Of a stretch of DNA of 64,000 nt, positions 53,772-60,857 are shown piece by piece. The stretch's first letter is position 1; the number at the start of each line of letters is the position of its first letter. Source of the stretch: Actinoplanes palleronii (GTDB lineage: Bacteria > Actinomycetota > Actinomycetes > Mycobacteriales > Micromonosporaceae); contig NZ_BOMS01000004.1 of NCBI RefSeq assembly GCF_016862315.1, positions 1 to 64,000 of the forward strand. The letters are read 5' to 3'. A program made the position numbers and the translations under genes. Below the pieces are notes generated by a model. The model was not told where the DNA came from. It searched no databases and was given only the letters and a program-made list of their open reading frames with translations.

Positions 53772-54835
53772 TCCGGCTGCAGGTATTGGATGCTGCGGAC
53801 GACCAGGACCGTCGCGGCACCGGTCAGCGCGCTGAAGGTGAGCAGGCCGCTGACCATGTGCACGTTCCAGCCCACCGTGCCGGTCACGCTCTGCCCGACG
53901 GCCAGCACCGCGCCCCACACGATCGGCGGGGCGAGCAGGCCCAGCGCGATCCAGCGCGCGGTCACCGGCAGCTTCACGAACCGGTTTGCCACCCGCAGCA
54001 GCAGCTCGACGACCGGCGCGGCGATCGCCACGGTCAGCTGCGGCCACCAGGCGTCCTCGGAGTCGAACATCAGGTGCATGAGCAGCGCGGGGATGGCGAC
54101 CAGCGCGCTCGCCAGGCCGATCGGCAGACGCCAGCGGCGGCCGATCATCAGGATCGGGGCCAGCAGCAGCACGGTGCTGAACAGGTAGCCGTGCACCAGC
54201 TGGCCGTCGGTGGAGAAGACCAGCGGGTCGTCGTCGCCGCTGCCCAGGTGGCGGAAGCCGAGCGCGCTGGCGTGCAGCGAGTAGATGTGCAGCGGCAGCA
54301 CCGAGAAGAGCGCGGAGATCGCGACCAGGAACCCGCCGCCGACACTGAGCGTGCGGCCCGGACTGGTGGCGAGCATCAGCGCCGGGCCCATGGCGACCAG
54401 CACCATGCCCAGGATGATCAGCTCGTGGCTGGGGCTGACGAAGATCTCGAGGTTCTTCTCGATGCCGAAGATGTTGTGCCAGAGGGTGTCCACGCCGCCG
54501 CCGACCAGCAGCGCCGCCATGCCGCCCATCGGGATGCGCAGGGCGTTGGGCAGGGCGAGCAGGCTCCGGTACGTCGGGATCGCCGGCAGCCGCGACTTCA
54601 TGATCCAGAGGAGGGTGAAGCCGGACGCCGCGATGCCCGAATACAGCACCCCGTGCCAGGGCGTCCAGAACGTCTCCAGCTCCGGCGTGGTGGCGTGTGC
54701 GTACGCGTCGAGCTGCAGCCCGATCACCAGCCAGGCGCTCGCGATCAGCAGCACCCAGCGTTCCCGCGCGGTGAACGCGGCGATGCCCGCGGTCGTGCCC
54801 TCGACGGGCTGCGGCCGCTCCACGGACGTAGTCAC
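53768..54835 (-). CDS. Polytopic membrane protein with two D-x3-H-x(n)-H metal motifs
   Basis: A 355-residue protein with about nine helices. Two related segments carry Asp/His sets: D43-x3-H47-x13-H61 (DAYAHATTP...TPWH) and D116-x3-H120-x16-H137 (DTLWHNIFG...SPSH). Both end in (S/T)-P-x-H at the start of a helix, which suggests an internal duplication. Other helix-associated histidines are at 183, 188, 196, 215, 254 and 326. The spacing resembles the CuC and CuD ligand sets of PmoC (D-x3-H-x12-H and N-x3-H-x13-H). First gene of the operon, divergent from a TetR gene. Confidence 0.8.
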   Translation of the reverse strand: MTTSVERPQPVEGTTAGIAAFTARERWVLLIASAWLVIGLQLDAYAHATTPELETFWTPWHGVLYSGIAASGFTLLWIMKSRLPAIPTYRSLLALPNALRIPMGGMAALLVGGGVDTLWHNIFGIEKNLEIFVSPSHELIILGMVLVAMGPALMLATSPGRTLSVGGGFLVAISALFSVLPLHIYSLHASALGFRHLGSGDDDPLVFSTDGQLVHGYLFSTVLLLAPILMIGRRWRLPIGLASALVAIPALLMHLMFDSEDAWWPQLTVAIAAPVVELLLRVANRFVKLPVTARWIALGLLAPPIVWGAVLAVGQSVTGTVGWNVHMVSGLLTFSALTGAATVLVVRSIQYLQPE

Positions 54836-54999
54836 GTTTCCCCCTCTGAAAGAACCGGCGACAGCAACCTACATCGCCGGTGTTACATAGCTCGATCAGA
54901 TACTGGACCGACCCGCCACAATGGTGCGCCAGTCGCTAAACGATCAATTGACGGCATGACGGTCACCTCCCGGAGTTCCTTAAAATCTGTACCGATAAG

Positions 55000-55596
55000 G
55001 TGTGTTCCGTGGCGAACCTACGGGCGACACAGAAGTTGATGACACGACGACTTCTCCTGGACCACGGGCTGGCGCTCTTTCAGGACAAGGGGTACGCGGC
55101 CACCACCGTCGACGAGATCGCGGCCTCGGCCGGCACCACCCGCACCACCTTCTACCTGCATTTTCCGTCCAAGTCGCAGCTGATGCAGGCACTCGTCGAA
55201 GACCTCGACGACATCCGGACCGCCGACGACGACCCGCCGCTGGCCGAGGTGGTCGCGCGGGGCGACCGGGCGCTGATCGAGCAGTGGCTGAACCGGAAGT
55301 TCGACCAGTGGGGCGCGGTCCGGGCTCACCTGGTGGCGGCGTACCAGGCCGCCGCGATCGAACCGGAGATCAAGGCGACGGTGGAGACGTGGTTCGAGAC
55401 GGTCACGAGCGCCCTGCACGAGGGCCTGGACCGGGCCGGCCGCTTCGACGCGGCCAGCCGCCCGATCCGTTCGATGCTGGCCTTCGGCCAGTTCGAGTAC
55501 GTCGCCCGCCGCTGGCTGAGCACCGGCTGGACCGTCGACCGCACCATCTGCCTGCGAACCCTGTCCGACTCCTGGTGCCACCTGCTGGCGGGCTGA
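55000..55596 (+). CDS. TetR-family regulator divergent from the membrane metalloprotein operon
   Basis: A 198-residue regulator. The helix-turn-helix is TTVDEIAASAGTTRTTFYLH (about residues 36-55) with the usual FPSKSQLM continuation. GTG 55000 or GTG 55009 may be the start. The intergenic 54836-54999 region is AT-richer (TTAAAATCTG) and should hold its operator, though I could not single out a palindrome. It probably controls the operon 54835-50874. Confidence 0.9.
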   Translation: MCSVANLRATQKLMTRRLLLDHGLALFQDKGYAATTVDEIAASAGTTRTTFYLHFPSKSQLMQALVEDLDDIRTADDDPPLAEVVARGDRALIEQWLNRKFDQWGAVRAHLVAAYQAAAIEPEIKATVETWFETVTSALHEGLDRAGRFDAASRPIRSMLAFGQFEYVARRWLSTGWTVDRTICLRTLSDSWCHLLAG

Positions 55597-55614
55597 CCCG
55601 CTCCGGCCTCAGCC

Positions 55615-55715
55615 GCCGGCACCGCGCCTTCCACGCCGCGCCTTCCACGCCGCGCCGCACCTCCACGCCGCGCCGCACACCCGCGCCCTCCACGCCGCGC
55701 CCTCCGCTCTCGGCG
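55615..55715. repeat. Short degenerate repeat CCACGCCGCGCC
   Basis: Between convergent TetR and rhaM 3' ends, the block CCACGCCGCGCC recurs about five times with variable short spacers. It looks like a minisatellite. No hairpin is convincing. Confidence 0.5.
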
Positions 55716-55723
55716 CCGCACCC

Positions 55724-56065
55724 TCAGTCGCGGAGGGTGAGTTGTTCCTCGAGGTGGAAGATCTGGTCGAGGACGAGCATGCCCTCGTCGGGGCGGAGTT
55801 CGCCCAGCACCGGGAAGAACTCGGCCATCGCGGCCTGCCAGCGGGCATTGACCTCGGTGCGGGCCATCGCCTCCTGCGCGGCGGCGAAGTCGTCGGTCTC
55901 CAGCGTGCCGACCAGCAGGCCGTCCGGGCGCAGGAACAACCGGTAGTTCCGCCAGCCGGTCGCGTGCAGGGCGCTCAGCATCTCCGGCCAGACGGCGGCG
56001 TGCGCCGCCCGGTACGCGTCCAGCTTGCCGGGGTCGACCTGAAGCGTGAAGCAGACGTGAGCCAT
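55724..56065 (-). CDS. rhaM: L-rhamnose mutarotase
   Basis: A 113-residue dimeric alpha-beta barrel protein that interconverts alpha- and beta-L-rhamnose. The family pattern is clear: FTLQVDPGKLDAYRAAHAAV with WPEM, WRNYRLFLRPDGLLVGTLE and the C-terminal FHLEEQLT. Catalytic His is in AAHAAVWPEM. ATG 56065 has GGGAGG six bases upstream, which settles the start. It is alone here; the rhamnose isomerase gene 6 kb away is a broken fragment. Confidence 0.9.
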   Translation of the reverse strand: MAHVCFTLQVDPGKLDAYRAAHAAVWPEMLSALHATGWRNYRLFLRPDGLLVGTLETDDFAAAQEAMARTEVNARWQAAMAEFFPVLGELRPDEGMLVLDQIFHLEEQLTLRD

Positions 56066-56122
56066 CAACATCCTCCCCTGCGCGGACCGGAATGAAACGT
56101 ATCACCGATTAGGGTCCGCAGC

Positions 56123-56599
56123 GTGATCTACTACGTGGACGACAAGGACGTTCCCGGACTGCCGTGGTCCCCGGCGCGGGTCCTGACGGACCTGTTCGAG
56201 GAGATCGACCGCATGAGCGCGGTTGTCGGCGCCCGGGGGAAGCTGCCGTACATCGGGATGATCCGGGACATGGCTTACCCGTTCATCGGTATCGACGACG
56301 ATGGCGTCTTCCACTGGATCGCCATCGAACGGAACATCGAGGTCGGACACCGCCAGACCGCCGACCGGGGCGAGATCCTCTATTGGGCGCTGGAGGACAC
56401 CACGTCCGTGCTGGCGAGCAACTGGAAGCTGGAACACCCGCGCCGCGGCCAGGAGCAGCGGGTCACCGGATGGATCAGGCAGTTCGACCTGCTCTACAAG
56501 CTGAATCCGGCCTGGGCACAGCGTTGCCGCCAGGAACTGGCCGACACCCTCGTCGATGTCCCCGACACCGGGATCCCGCCCCTGCCCGGACCGGTCTGA
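56123..56599 (+). CDS. Imm63-like immunity protein
   Basis: A 158-residue soluble protein. The C-terminal half (EILYWALEDTTSVLASNWKL, EHPRRGQEQRVTGW, LLYKLNPAWAQRCRQEL) follows the pattern of Imm63 immunity proteins, where a LLYWVF.D.T...A..YEL stretch leads to L..L...WA.R. Such proteins neutralise polymorphic toxins. No toxin gene is next to it, so it may be an orphan immunity gene. Judged from remembered family patterns. It is divergent from rhaM. Confidence 0.6.
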   Translation: MIYYVDDKDVPGLPWSPARVLTDLFEEIDRMSAVVGARGKLPYIGMIRDMAYPFIGIDDDGVFHWIAIERNIEVGHRQTADRGEILYWALEDTTSVLASNWKLEHPRRGQEQRVTGWIRQFDLLYKLNPAWAQRCRQELADTLVDVPDTGIPPLPGPV

Positions 56600-56620
56600 C
56601 GCTGGCCGCCCTGGCCCTGG

Positions 56621-56986
56621 TCAGCACGTGGAGTGGAACAGCCCGCCGACCGGGGCCGAGCCGGCCAGGTTGTTGTAGATCTGGACGGCCTCGGTGGTCT
56701 CGGCGACGTGGACCTCGATGTCCCGCTGGCGCAGCAGCTCCAGGGTCGCCGGGTCGACCTGCAGCACCAGGTCCATCCCCCGGGACAGCACCAGCACGGT
56801 GGCGCCGTGGTCCAGCAGCTCCGCGACGTCGGCGGGCTGGATGCCGGGGTCGTGCCTGGTCCCGGTCTCGGTCCAGTCCCACGGCCGGCCGCCGCCCGGC
56901 CAGAGCATGAAGTCCTTGCCCGCCGCCAGCCCGTCGATCTCCATCTTTCCCCACGACACCGCGAGGATCCTCGGCGAATCCGCCAT
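56621..56986 (-). CDS. Mth938-like domain protein
   Basis: A 121-residue protein with the Mth938-like fold. Marks are WGKMEIDGLAAGKDFMLWPG, WDWTETGTRHDPGIQPADVA and a middle strand ATVLVLSRGMDLVLQV followed by VHVAETTEAVQIYNNLA. The family's function is unknown. ATG 56986 has GGAGG upstream. It follows the 57001 gene by 14 bp and is probably cotranscribed with it. Confidence 0.85.
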   Translation of the reverse strand: MADSPRILAVSWGKMEIDGLAAGKDFMLWPGGGRPWDWTETGTRHDPGIQPADVAELLDHGATVLVLSRGMDLVLQVDPATLELLRQRDIEVHVAETTEAVQIYNNLAGSAPVGGLFHSTC

Positions 56987-57000
56987 CGTTCCCACCTCCG

Positions 57001-57549
57001 TCACGTCTGAGTCTGCCGCTCCGGGTCCCACTCGGCACGCTCCCAGGCCGCCTCGAACTCGTCCCGGCCGACCTCCTGCCCGACCAGCTCCGGGTCGTAG
57101 AGGTCGACGACCGGCGGGTTGATCGGCCAGTCCTCCGCATCGTTCTTGATCCACGGACCGTCCTCGGCGAGCAGCACCTCGCGCAGCCGCCGGCCGTCGG
57201 CGCCGATCTCCATCAGGTACAGCTCCGGATCGCCCTCGTCCCAGGGGCGGCGCAGGTACACGACCTCCCGGTCGGCGAACGCCCCGAAATCCGGCCGGCC
57301 CCGCTGCGCGTCACGTTCCGCCCGCAGATCGTCAAGCCCCTCCGGCATGACCGGCGCGTCGATGTCCACCTCCTCGATGTCCGGGTCCCGCACGGCCCGC
57401 TCCAGCGACTCGGCGTCCGACTCGACCGCGACGTCGCGGAACGTCTCCCGGATCTCCCGCACCGACCGGGCGTGGATCCACCACCACAGCCCGCCCATCC
57501 CGTAGTCGTGGATCACGAGGAACCGCTGCTTGCCACCCACCTCGTCCAT
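57001..57549 (-). CDS. Hypothetical soluble acidic protein
   Basis: A 182-residue, Asp/Glu-rich protein. It opens with FLVIHDYGMGGLWWWIHARS and contains VREIRETFRDVAVE, YLMEIGADGRRLREVLLAED and DLYDPELVG. I recall this as a conserved actinobacterial protein of unknown role but cannot name a family. No membrane segment or signal peptide. It ends 9 bp from the LysR stop side and is upstream of the Mth938-like gene. Confidence 0.75.
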   Translation of the reverse strand: MDEVGGKQRFLVIHDYGMGGLWWWIHARSVREIRETFRDVAVESDAESLERAVRDPDIEEVDIDAPVMPEGLDDLRAERDAQRGRPDFGAFADREVVYLRRPWDEGDPELYLMEIGADGRRLREVLLAEDGPWIKNDAEDWPINPPVVDLYDPELVGQEVGRDEFEAAWERAEWDPERQTQT

Positions 57550-57558
57550 AGATTCCGA

Positions 57559-58545
57559 TCATTCCAGTACGCCGGCCGCGGCCTGCAGCGCCTCGGCCAG
57601 CCGCGCCGCCGCCGGTGGCAACGGTTGGTGCAGCCAGGCCAGCATCATCTGCCGGCCCTCGTCCGACCCGCCGCGGACCGGCAGCACCCGGACGCCGTCC
57701 GGCACCGTCCCGGCCAGCACCGGCGGGATCGTGGTGAGCCCGCACCCGGCCGCCACCAGGTGCAGCTTGGCCAGCCAGTCCCGGGCGACGTGAGCGATCA
57801 CCGGCCGCTCGTCCAGCCCGGGCCAGACCCCCATCAGCCGCTCGTCACCGGAACTGTGCCCGGCGATCCACTCCTGTCCGCGCAGCTGCGCGACGTCGAT
57901 CGCGGAGCCACCGGCCAGCGGATGGTTCGCCGGCACCGCGACCATCAGACTCCGATCGGTCAGCACCCGCGTCCGCAACGGCGGCATCCCGGCATCCGGC
58001 AGCCCGTGCCGCCGCCGAGGCGTTCCGGCGCCCGGCAGCCCGTGCCCCTGACCAGGCGTTCCGGCGCCCGGCAGACCGAGCGGTGTCGTGGTGGCGATCA
58101 CCGCCAGGTCCAGGCTGCCCGCGCGCAGGGCACGGATCAGCGCGGACGTGGCGGCCTCCCGGGTGGTCACGGTCACCCCCGGATGCGTGCGGCGCAGGTC
58201 GGCCAGTGCGCGCGGCACCAACCCGGCACCGGCGCTGGTGAACCACCCGAGCCGCACCGCGCCGTCCGGACCGGGCAATCCGGCCAGCTCGTGTGCCGCC
58301 GCCTCGATCTGCTCGGCCACCGCGACCGCGCGCCGCAACACGATCCGCCCCGCCGCGGTGACGCGCACCCCGTCGTGCCGCCGCTCCAGCAGGTCCGCCC
58401 CCACGGCCCGCTCGAGCGCCGCAATCTGCCGGGACACTGCCGACTGCGTATAGCCCAACGCCACGGCGGCCGCGGTGAAACTCCCGCGCTCGGCCACCGC
58501 CCGGAACACCCGCAAAGCTACCAAGGACGCGTCGGTGATCGCCAT
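57559..58545 (-). CDS. LysR-family regulator with an internal 12-residue repeat
   Basis: A 328-residue LTTR. The helix-turn-helix is SFTAAAVALGYTQSAVSRQI (about residues 21-40). The effector domain contains an unusual insertion (about residues 155-190) of three 12-residue units, GLPGAGTPGQGH, GLPGAGTPRRRH and GLPDAGMPPLRT, encoded by a 36-bp DNA repeat. The domain continues normally with LMVAVPANHPLAGG. It is divergent from an SDR gene with a perfect palindrome between them. The palindrome begins 5 bp before ATG 58545, and no ribosome site precedes it, so the message may be leaderless. Confidence 0.9.
   Translation of the reverse strand: MAITDASLVALRVFRAVAERGSFTAAAVALGYTQSAVSRQIAALERAVGADLLERRHDGVRVTAAGRIVLRRAVAVAEQIEAAAHELAGLPGPDGAVRLGWFTSAGAGLVPRALADLRRTHPGVTVTTREAATSALIRALRAGSLDLAVIATTTPLGLPGAGTPGQGHGLPGAGTPRRRHGLPDAGMPPLRTRVLTDRSLMVAVPANHPLAGGSAIDVAQLRGQEWIAGHSSGDERLMGVWPGLDERPVIAHVARDWLAKLHLVAAGCGLTTIPPVLAGTVPDGVRVLPVRGGSDEGRQMMLAWLHQPLPPAAARLAEALQAAAGVLE
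57984..58091. repeat. 36-bp in-frame tandem repeat inside the LysR gene
   Basis: Three units at 57984, 58020 and 58056. Units 2 and 3 share GCGTTCCGGCGCCCGGCAG. Units are whole codons, so the protein gains 12 residues per copy. Confidence 0.75.
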
Positions 58546-58550
58546 GACGA

Positions 58551-58573
58551 TTACTCATACCAGGTATGAGTAA
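58551..58573. promoter_or_regulatory. Perfect 23-bp palindrome, probable LysR site
   Basis: Half sites TTACTCATACC and GGTATGAGTAA are exact complements around a central A. It lies between the LysR and SDR genes and includes a T-N11-A arrangement. Binding should regulate both. Confidence 0.75.
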
Positions 58574-58616
58574 ATCTCGTTGGCGGCATCCGGCGGCACC
58601 GGCCTAGCGTGGTCGC

Positions 58617-59456
58617 ATGACTACACGTATCGCCCTGGTCACCGGGGCTACCCAGGGGCTCGGCACGGCGCTGGTGGCGGGCCTCGCCCAGCGGATGAAT
58701 CCCGCCGACATCGTCTATCTGACCGGCCGCGACGCGGCCCGGGTGAGCGCGGCCGTCGCCGCGCTGCCGGAGACCACCGCGGAGGTCCGCGGCGCGGTGC
58801 TGGACGTGTCCGACCCCGCGTCGGTCACCCGGCTCGCCGCCGAGCTGGAGCACCGCGACGGCGGGGTCGACGTGGTGTTCGGCAACGCGGTGATGCGGGT
58901 CGGCCCGGATGACGATCCCCGTGCGATCGTCGAGGAGTACACGGAGGTCAACAACTTCGGCACCACCCGGGTGCTGCGGGCCTTCGCTCCCCTGCTGCGC
59001 GACGGCGGCCGGCTGATCGTGGTGGCCAACTCGCTCGGCACCCTCACGTTCCTGGCACCGGTGCTGCACCGGCACTTCGACGGCCTGTCCTCGCTGGACG
59101 CCGTCGACACCGCCACCGCCGACTGGCGTGACCAGGTCCGCGACGGCAGCGCGCGGGCCGGCGCCTGGCCGGGCTTCGTCAACATCCCCTCCAAGATCGC
59201 CCAGGTCGCGGCGGTCCGCGCGCTCGCCCGGCAGCGCCGCTCCTCCGACACCGAGCGCGGCATCCTGGTGGCCGCCGTCTGCCCCGGCATGATGAACACG
59301 CCGACCTCGGCCCTGTGGTGGGACGTCAGCGCCGCGCCGACCCCGGAGCAGGCGGCTGTTCCGCTGCTGTCGCTCGCCCTCGACCCGATCAAACCCGACC
59401 ACTACGGCGAGCTGATCCGCGACGGAGCGGTCCTCCCCTGGCACCCGGCCCCCTGA
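58617..59456 (+). CDS. SDR-family protein lacking the catalytic Tyr
   Basis: A 279-residue Rossmann protein resembling carbonyl reductases. The cofactor motif TGATQGLG and the LVVANSLGTL serine strand are present. Where YxxxK is expected the sequence reads FVNIPSKIAQ, so Asn stands at the Tyr position while Lys is kept. It may use another residue or not be a reductase. It is divergent from the LysR gene and probably its target. Nothing else is seen between it and the next gene (59457-59724). Confidence 0.82.
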   Translation: MTTRIALVTGATQGLGTALVAGLAQRMNPADIVYLTGRDAARVSAAVAALPETTAEVRGAVLDVSDPASVTRLAAELEHRDGGVDVVFGNAVMRVGPDDDPRAIVEEYTEVNNFGTTRVLRAFAPLLRDGGRLIVVANSLGTLTFLAPVLHRHFDGLSSLDAVDTATADWRDQVRDGSARAGAWPGFVNIPSKIAQVAAVRALARQRRSSDTERGILVAAVCPGMMNTPTSALWWDVSAAPTPEQAAVPLLSLALDPIKPDHYGELIRDGAVLPWHPAP

Positions 59457-59724
59457 TCCCCGGCGGCTCAGGGCTCGCCGGCCGTCGCCACCACGGGGGC
59501 CGGGCCGCCTGGCCGCAGTCACCGCAACGCCCGGTCGCCCGGCTTCAGCCGCCGTGATGCGCCAGCGCCAGCCGCGGCCACCTTGGCACCGGGCCGCCTG
59601 ATCTCGGCCTCCGTGACGTGCTGCCTCCCGACCGCGGCTGCCTTGGCCCTGGCCCTGGTTACCTGACCGCAGTCGCTATCAGGCGCTGTCTCCGACCGCG
59701 GCTGTCCTGACAGGGGGCCTGAGC

Positions 59725-60690
59725 TCAGCCGGCAGCGCCGGCTTCGTGAGCGCTCGCAGCCGGGGGCACGGGGTCGGGGTGAGCGCCCAGGGCTTTCAGC
59801 CGGGTGTCGTCCAGGCCGAGGCTTCGCAGGTGCGCCAGGTCGCCGGCGGAAACGGGCGGCCCGGTCGGAGCTGGCTCGAAGGTGCCCGGCTCGAAGGTGC
59901 CCGGCTCGGGCAGGCCCGGCCCGGGGAGGGGCGGCCCGGAGGTGCCCGGCTCGGAGGTGCCCGGCTCGGAGAGGGGCGGCTCGGAGAGGGGCGGCTCGGG
60001 GAAGAACGGCTCGGGGAAGGGCGGCGCTGGGGGTTGCGGGTCGAGGTTGAGGAGGGCTAGGACGTGCAGGGTGTGGTGGAGCACCGAGGCGAGGTCCGCC
60101 GGGGTGATCCAGCGGCGGGACGGCTCCACGATGAAGAGTTCGTCGCCGAGGACGGTCCAGGGCGGGATCTCGCCGTGCAGGGCGGCCCAGCGCAGCTCGG
60201 GGCGGTGCAACCGGGGCGAGTCACCGACGTACTGGAAAGGCAGTCGCCATGCCATCGACGGCGCCGGACGGGGCAGCTTCAGCACCACGAAGATCGCCCA
60301 GCCCTCGCGGTCCCGGACCGCGCCGGCGAACGCCGCGCCGGAGAAACGCACGCGGCCCGCGGCGATCGGGAGGCCGTCCACCTCCCTGATCCAGGCGGTC
60401 CCGACCACCGCGCGGCCCTGCTGCAGGCCCTGCCACGGCCAGGCCCGGGTGCGCGGATCGATCGGGCTCCAGCCCGCGCCCTCGACCGCACGGGTCATCC
60501 GGCGGCGCCGGCGCCGCCGGACGAGAAGCGCGGCGGCCGTCGCACCGGCCACGCCGGTGACCAGGGCGCCCAGGGCGATCCGGGGGTGGAGGACGAGCCA
60601 CGTGCCCAGCAGGTACCGCAGGCCGAGCAGCGCCGCGCCGAACGGCACGAACACGGCGAGGCCGCGCAACCACCGCTCGGTCGTCTCCAC
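59725..60690 (-). CDS. Membrane protein with Pro/Glu-rich repeat region
   Basis: A 321-residue protein with two N-terminal transmembrane helices (about residues 12-30 and 38-58) and a cytoplasmic or external globular part (WSPIDPRTRAWPWQGLQQGR to VLHHTLHVLALLNLDP). The next 75 residues are repeats of PEP, SEPPL, SEPGT and FEPGT units, an extended Pro-rich linker. The C-terminus has a short helix (DLAHLRSLGLDDTRLKALG). No family is recognised. The repeat is a DNA minisatellite at about 59875-60035. Confidence 0.7.
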   Translation of the reverse strand: METTERWLRGLAVFVPFGAALLGLRYLLGTWLVLHPRIALGALVTGVAGATAAALLVRRRRRRRMTRAVEGAGWSPIDPRTRAWPWQGLQQGRAVVGTAWIREVDGLPIAAGRVRFSGAAFAGAVRDREGWAIFVVLKLPRPAPSMAWRLPFQYVGDSPRLHRPELRWAALHGEIPPWTVLGDELFIVEPSRRWITPADLASVLHHTLHVLALLNLDPQPPAPPFPEPFFPEPPLSEPPLSEPGTSEPGTSGPPLPGPGLPEPGTFEPGTFEPAPTGPPVSAGDLAHLRSLGLDDTRLKALGAHPDPVPPAASAHEAGAAG

Positions 60691-60798
60691 CGCTTAGCAG
60701 CGCTCCATCGATCAACAGAGTAGGAGGTCACGGCGACCGGTTCAGCCCTCGCTCAGCCTCCTCCGGTGAGAATCCGCACGTGAGTGGTCATTTTCACG

Positions 60799-60812
60799 GC
60801 ATACGGGTATGC
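60799..60812. promoter_or_regulatory. Small palindrome upstream of ndh
   Basis: GCATAC and GTATGC flank a central GG. It sits 46 bp before the ndh start in the promoter region. Possible operator; no regulator identified. Confidence 0.3.
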
Positions 60813-60857
60813 GGAAGTGCGCTGTACTAAGCGGACGGACTCGGACGGGAGCAGGCA

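Noticed and set aside
50874-54835. Calling the operon a true particulate methane or ammonia monooxygenase
   Set aside because: There is no recognisable PmoA-like sequence and overall similarity to PmoB or PmoC is not evident by eye. Only ligand spacing and context agree, so it is reported as a hypothesis.
53786-55039. 417-codon plus-strand frame opposite the membrane metalloprotein gene
   Set aside because: Its composition is typical of a GC shadow (Arg/Asp/Gln/His-rich, no hydrophobic pattern), and it overlaps a well-supported gene.
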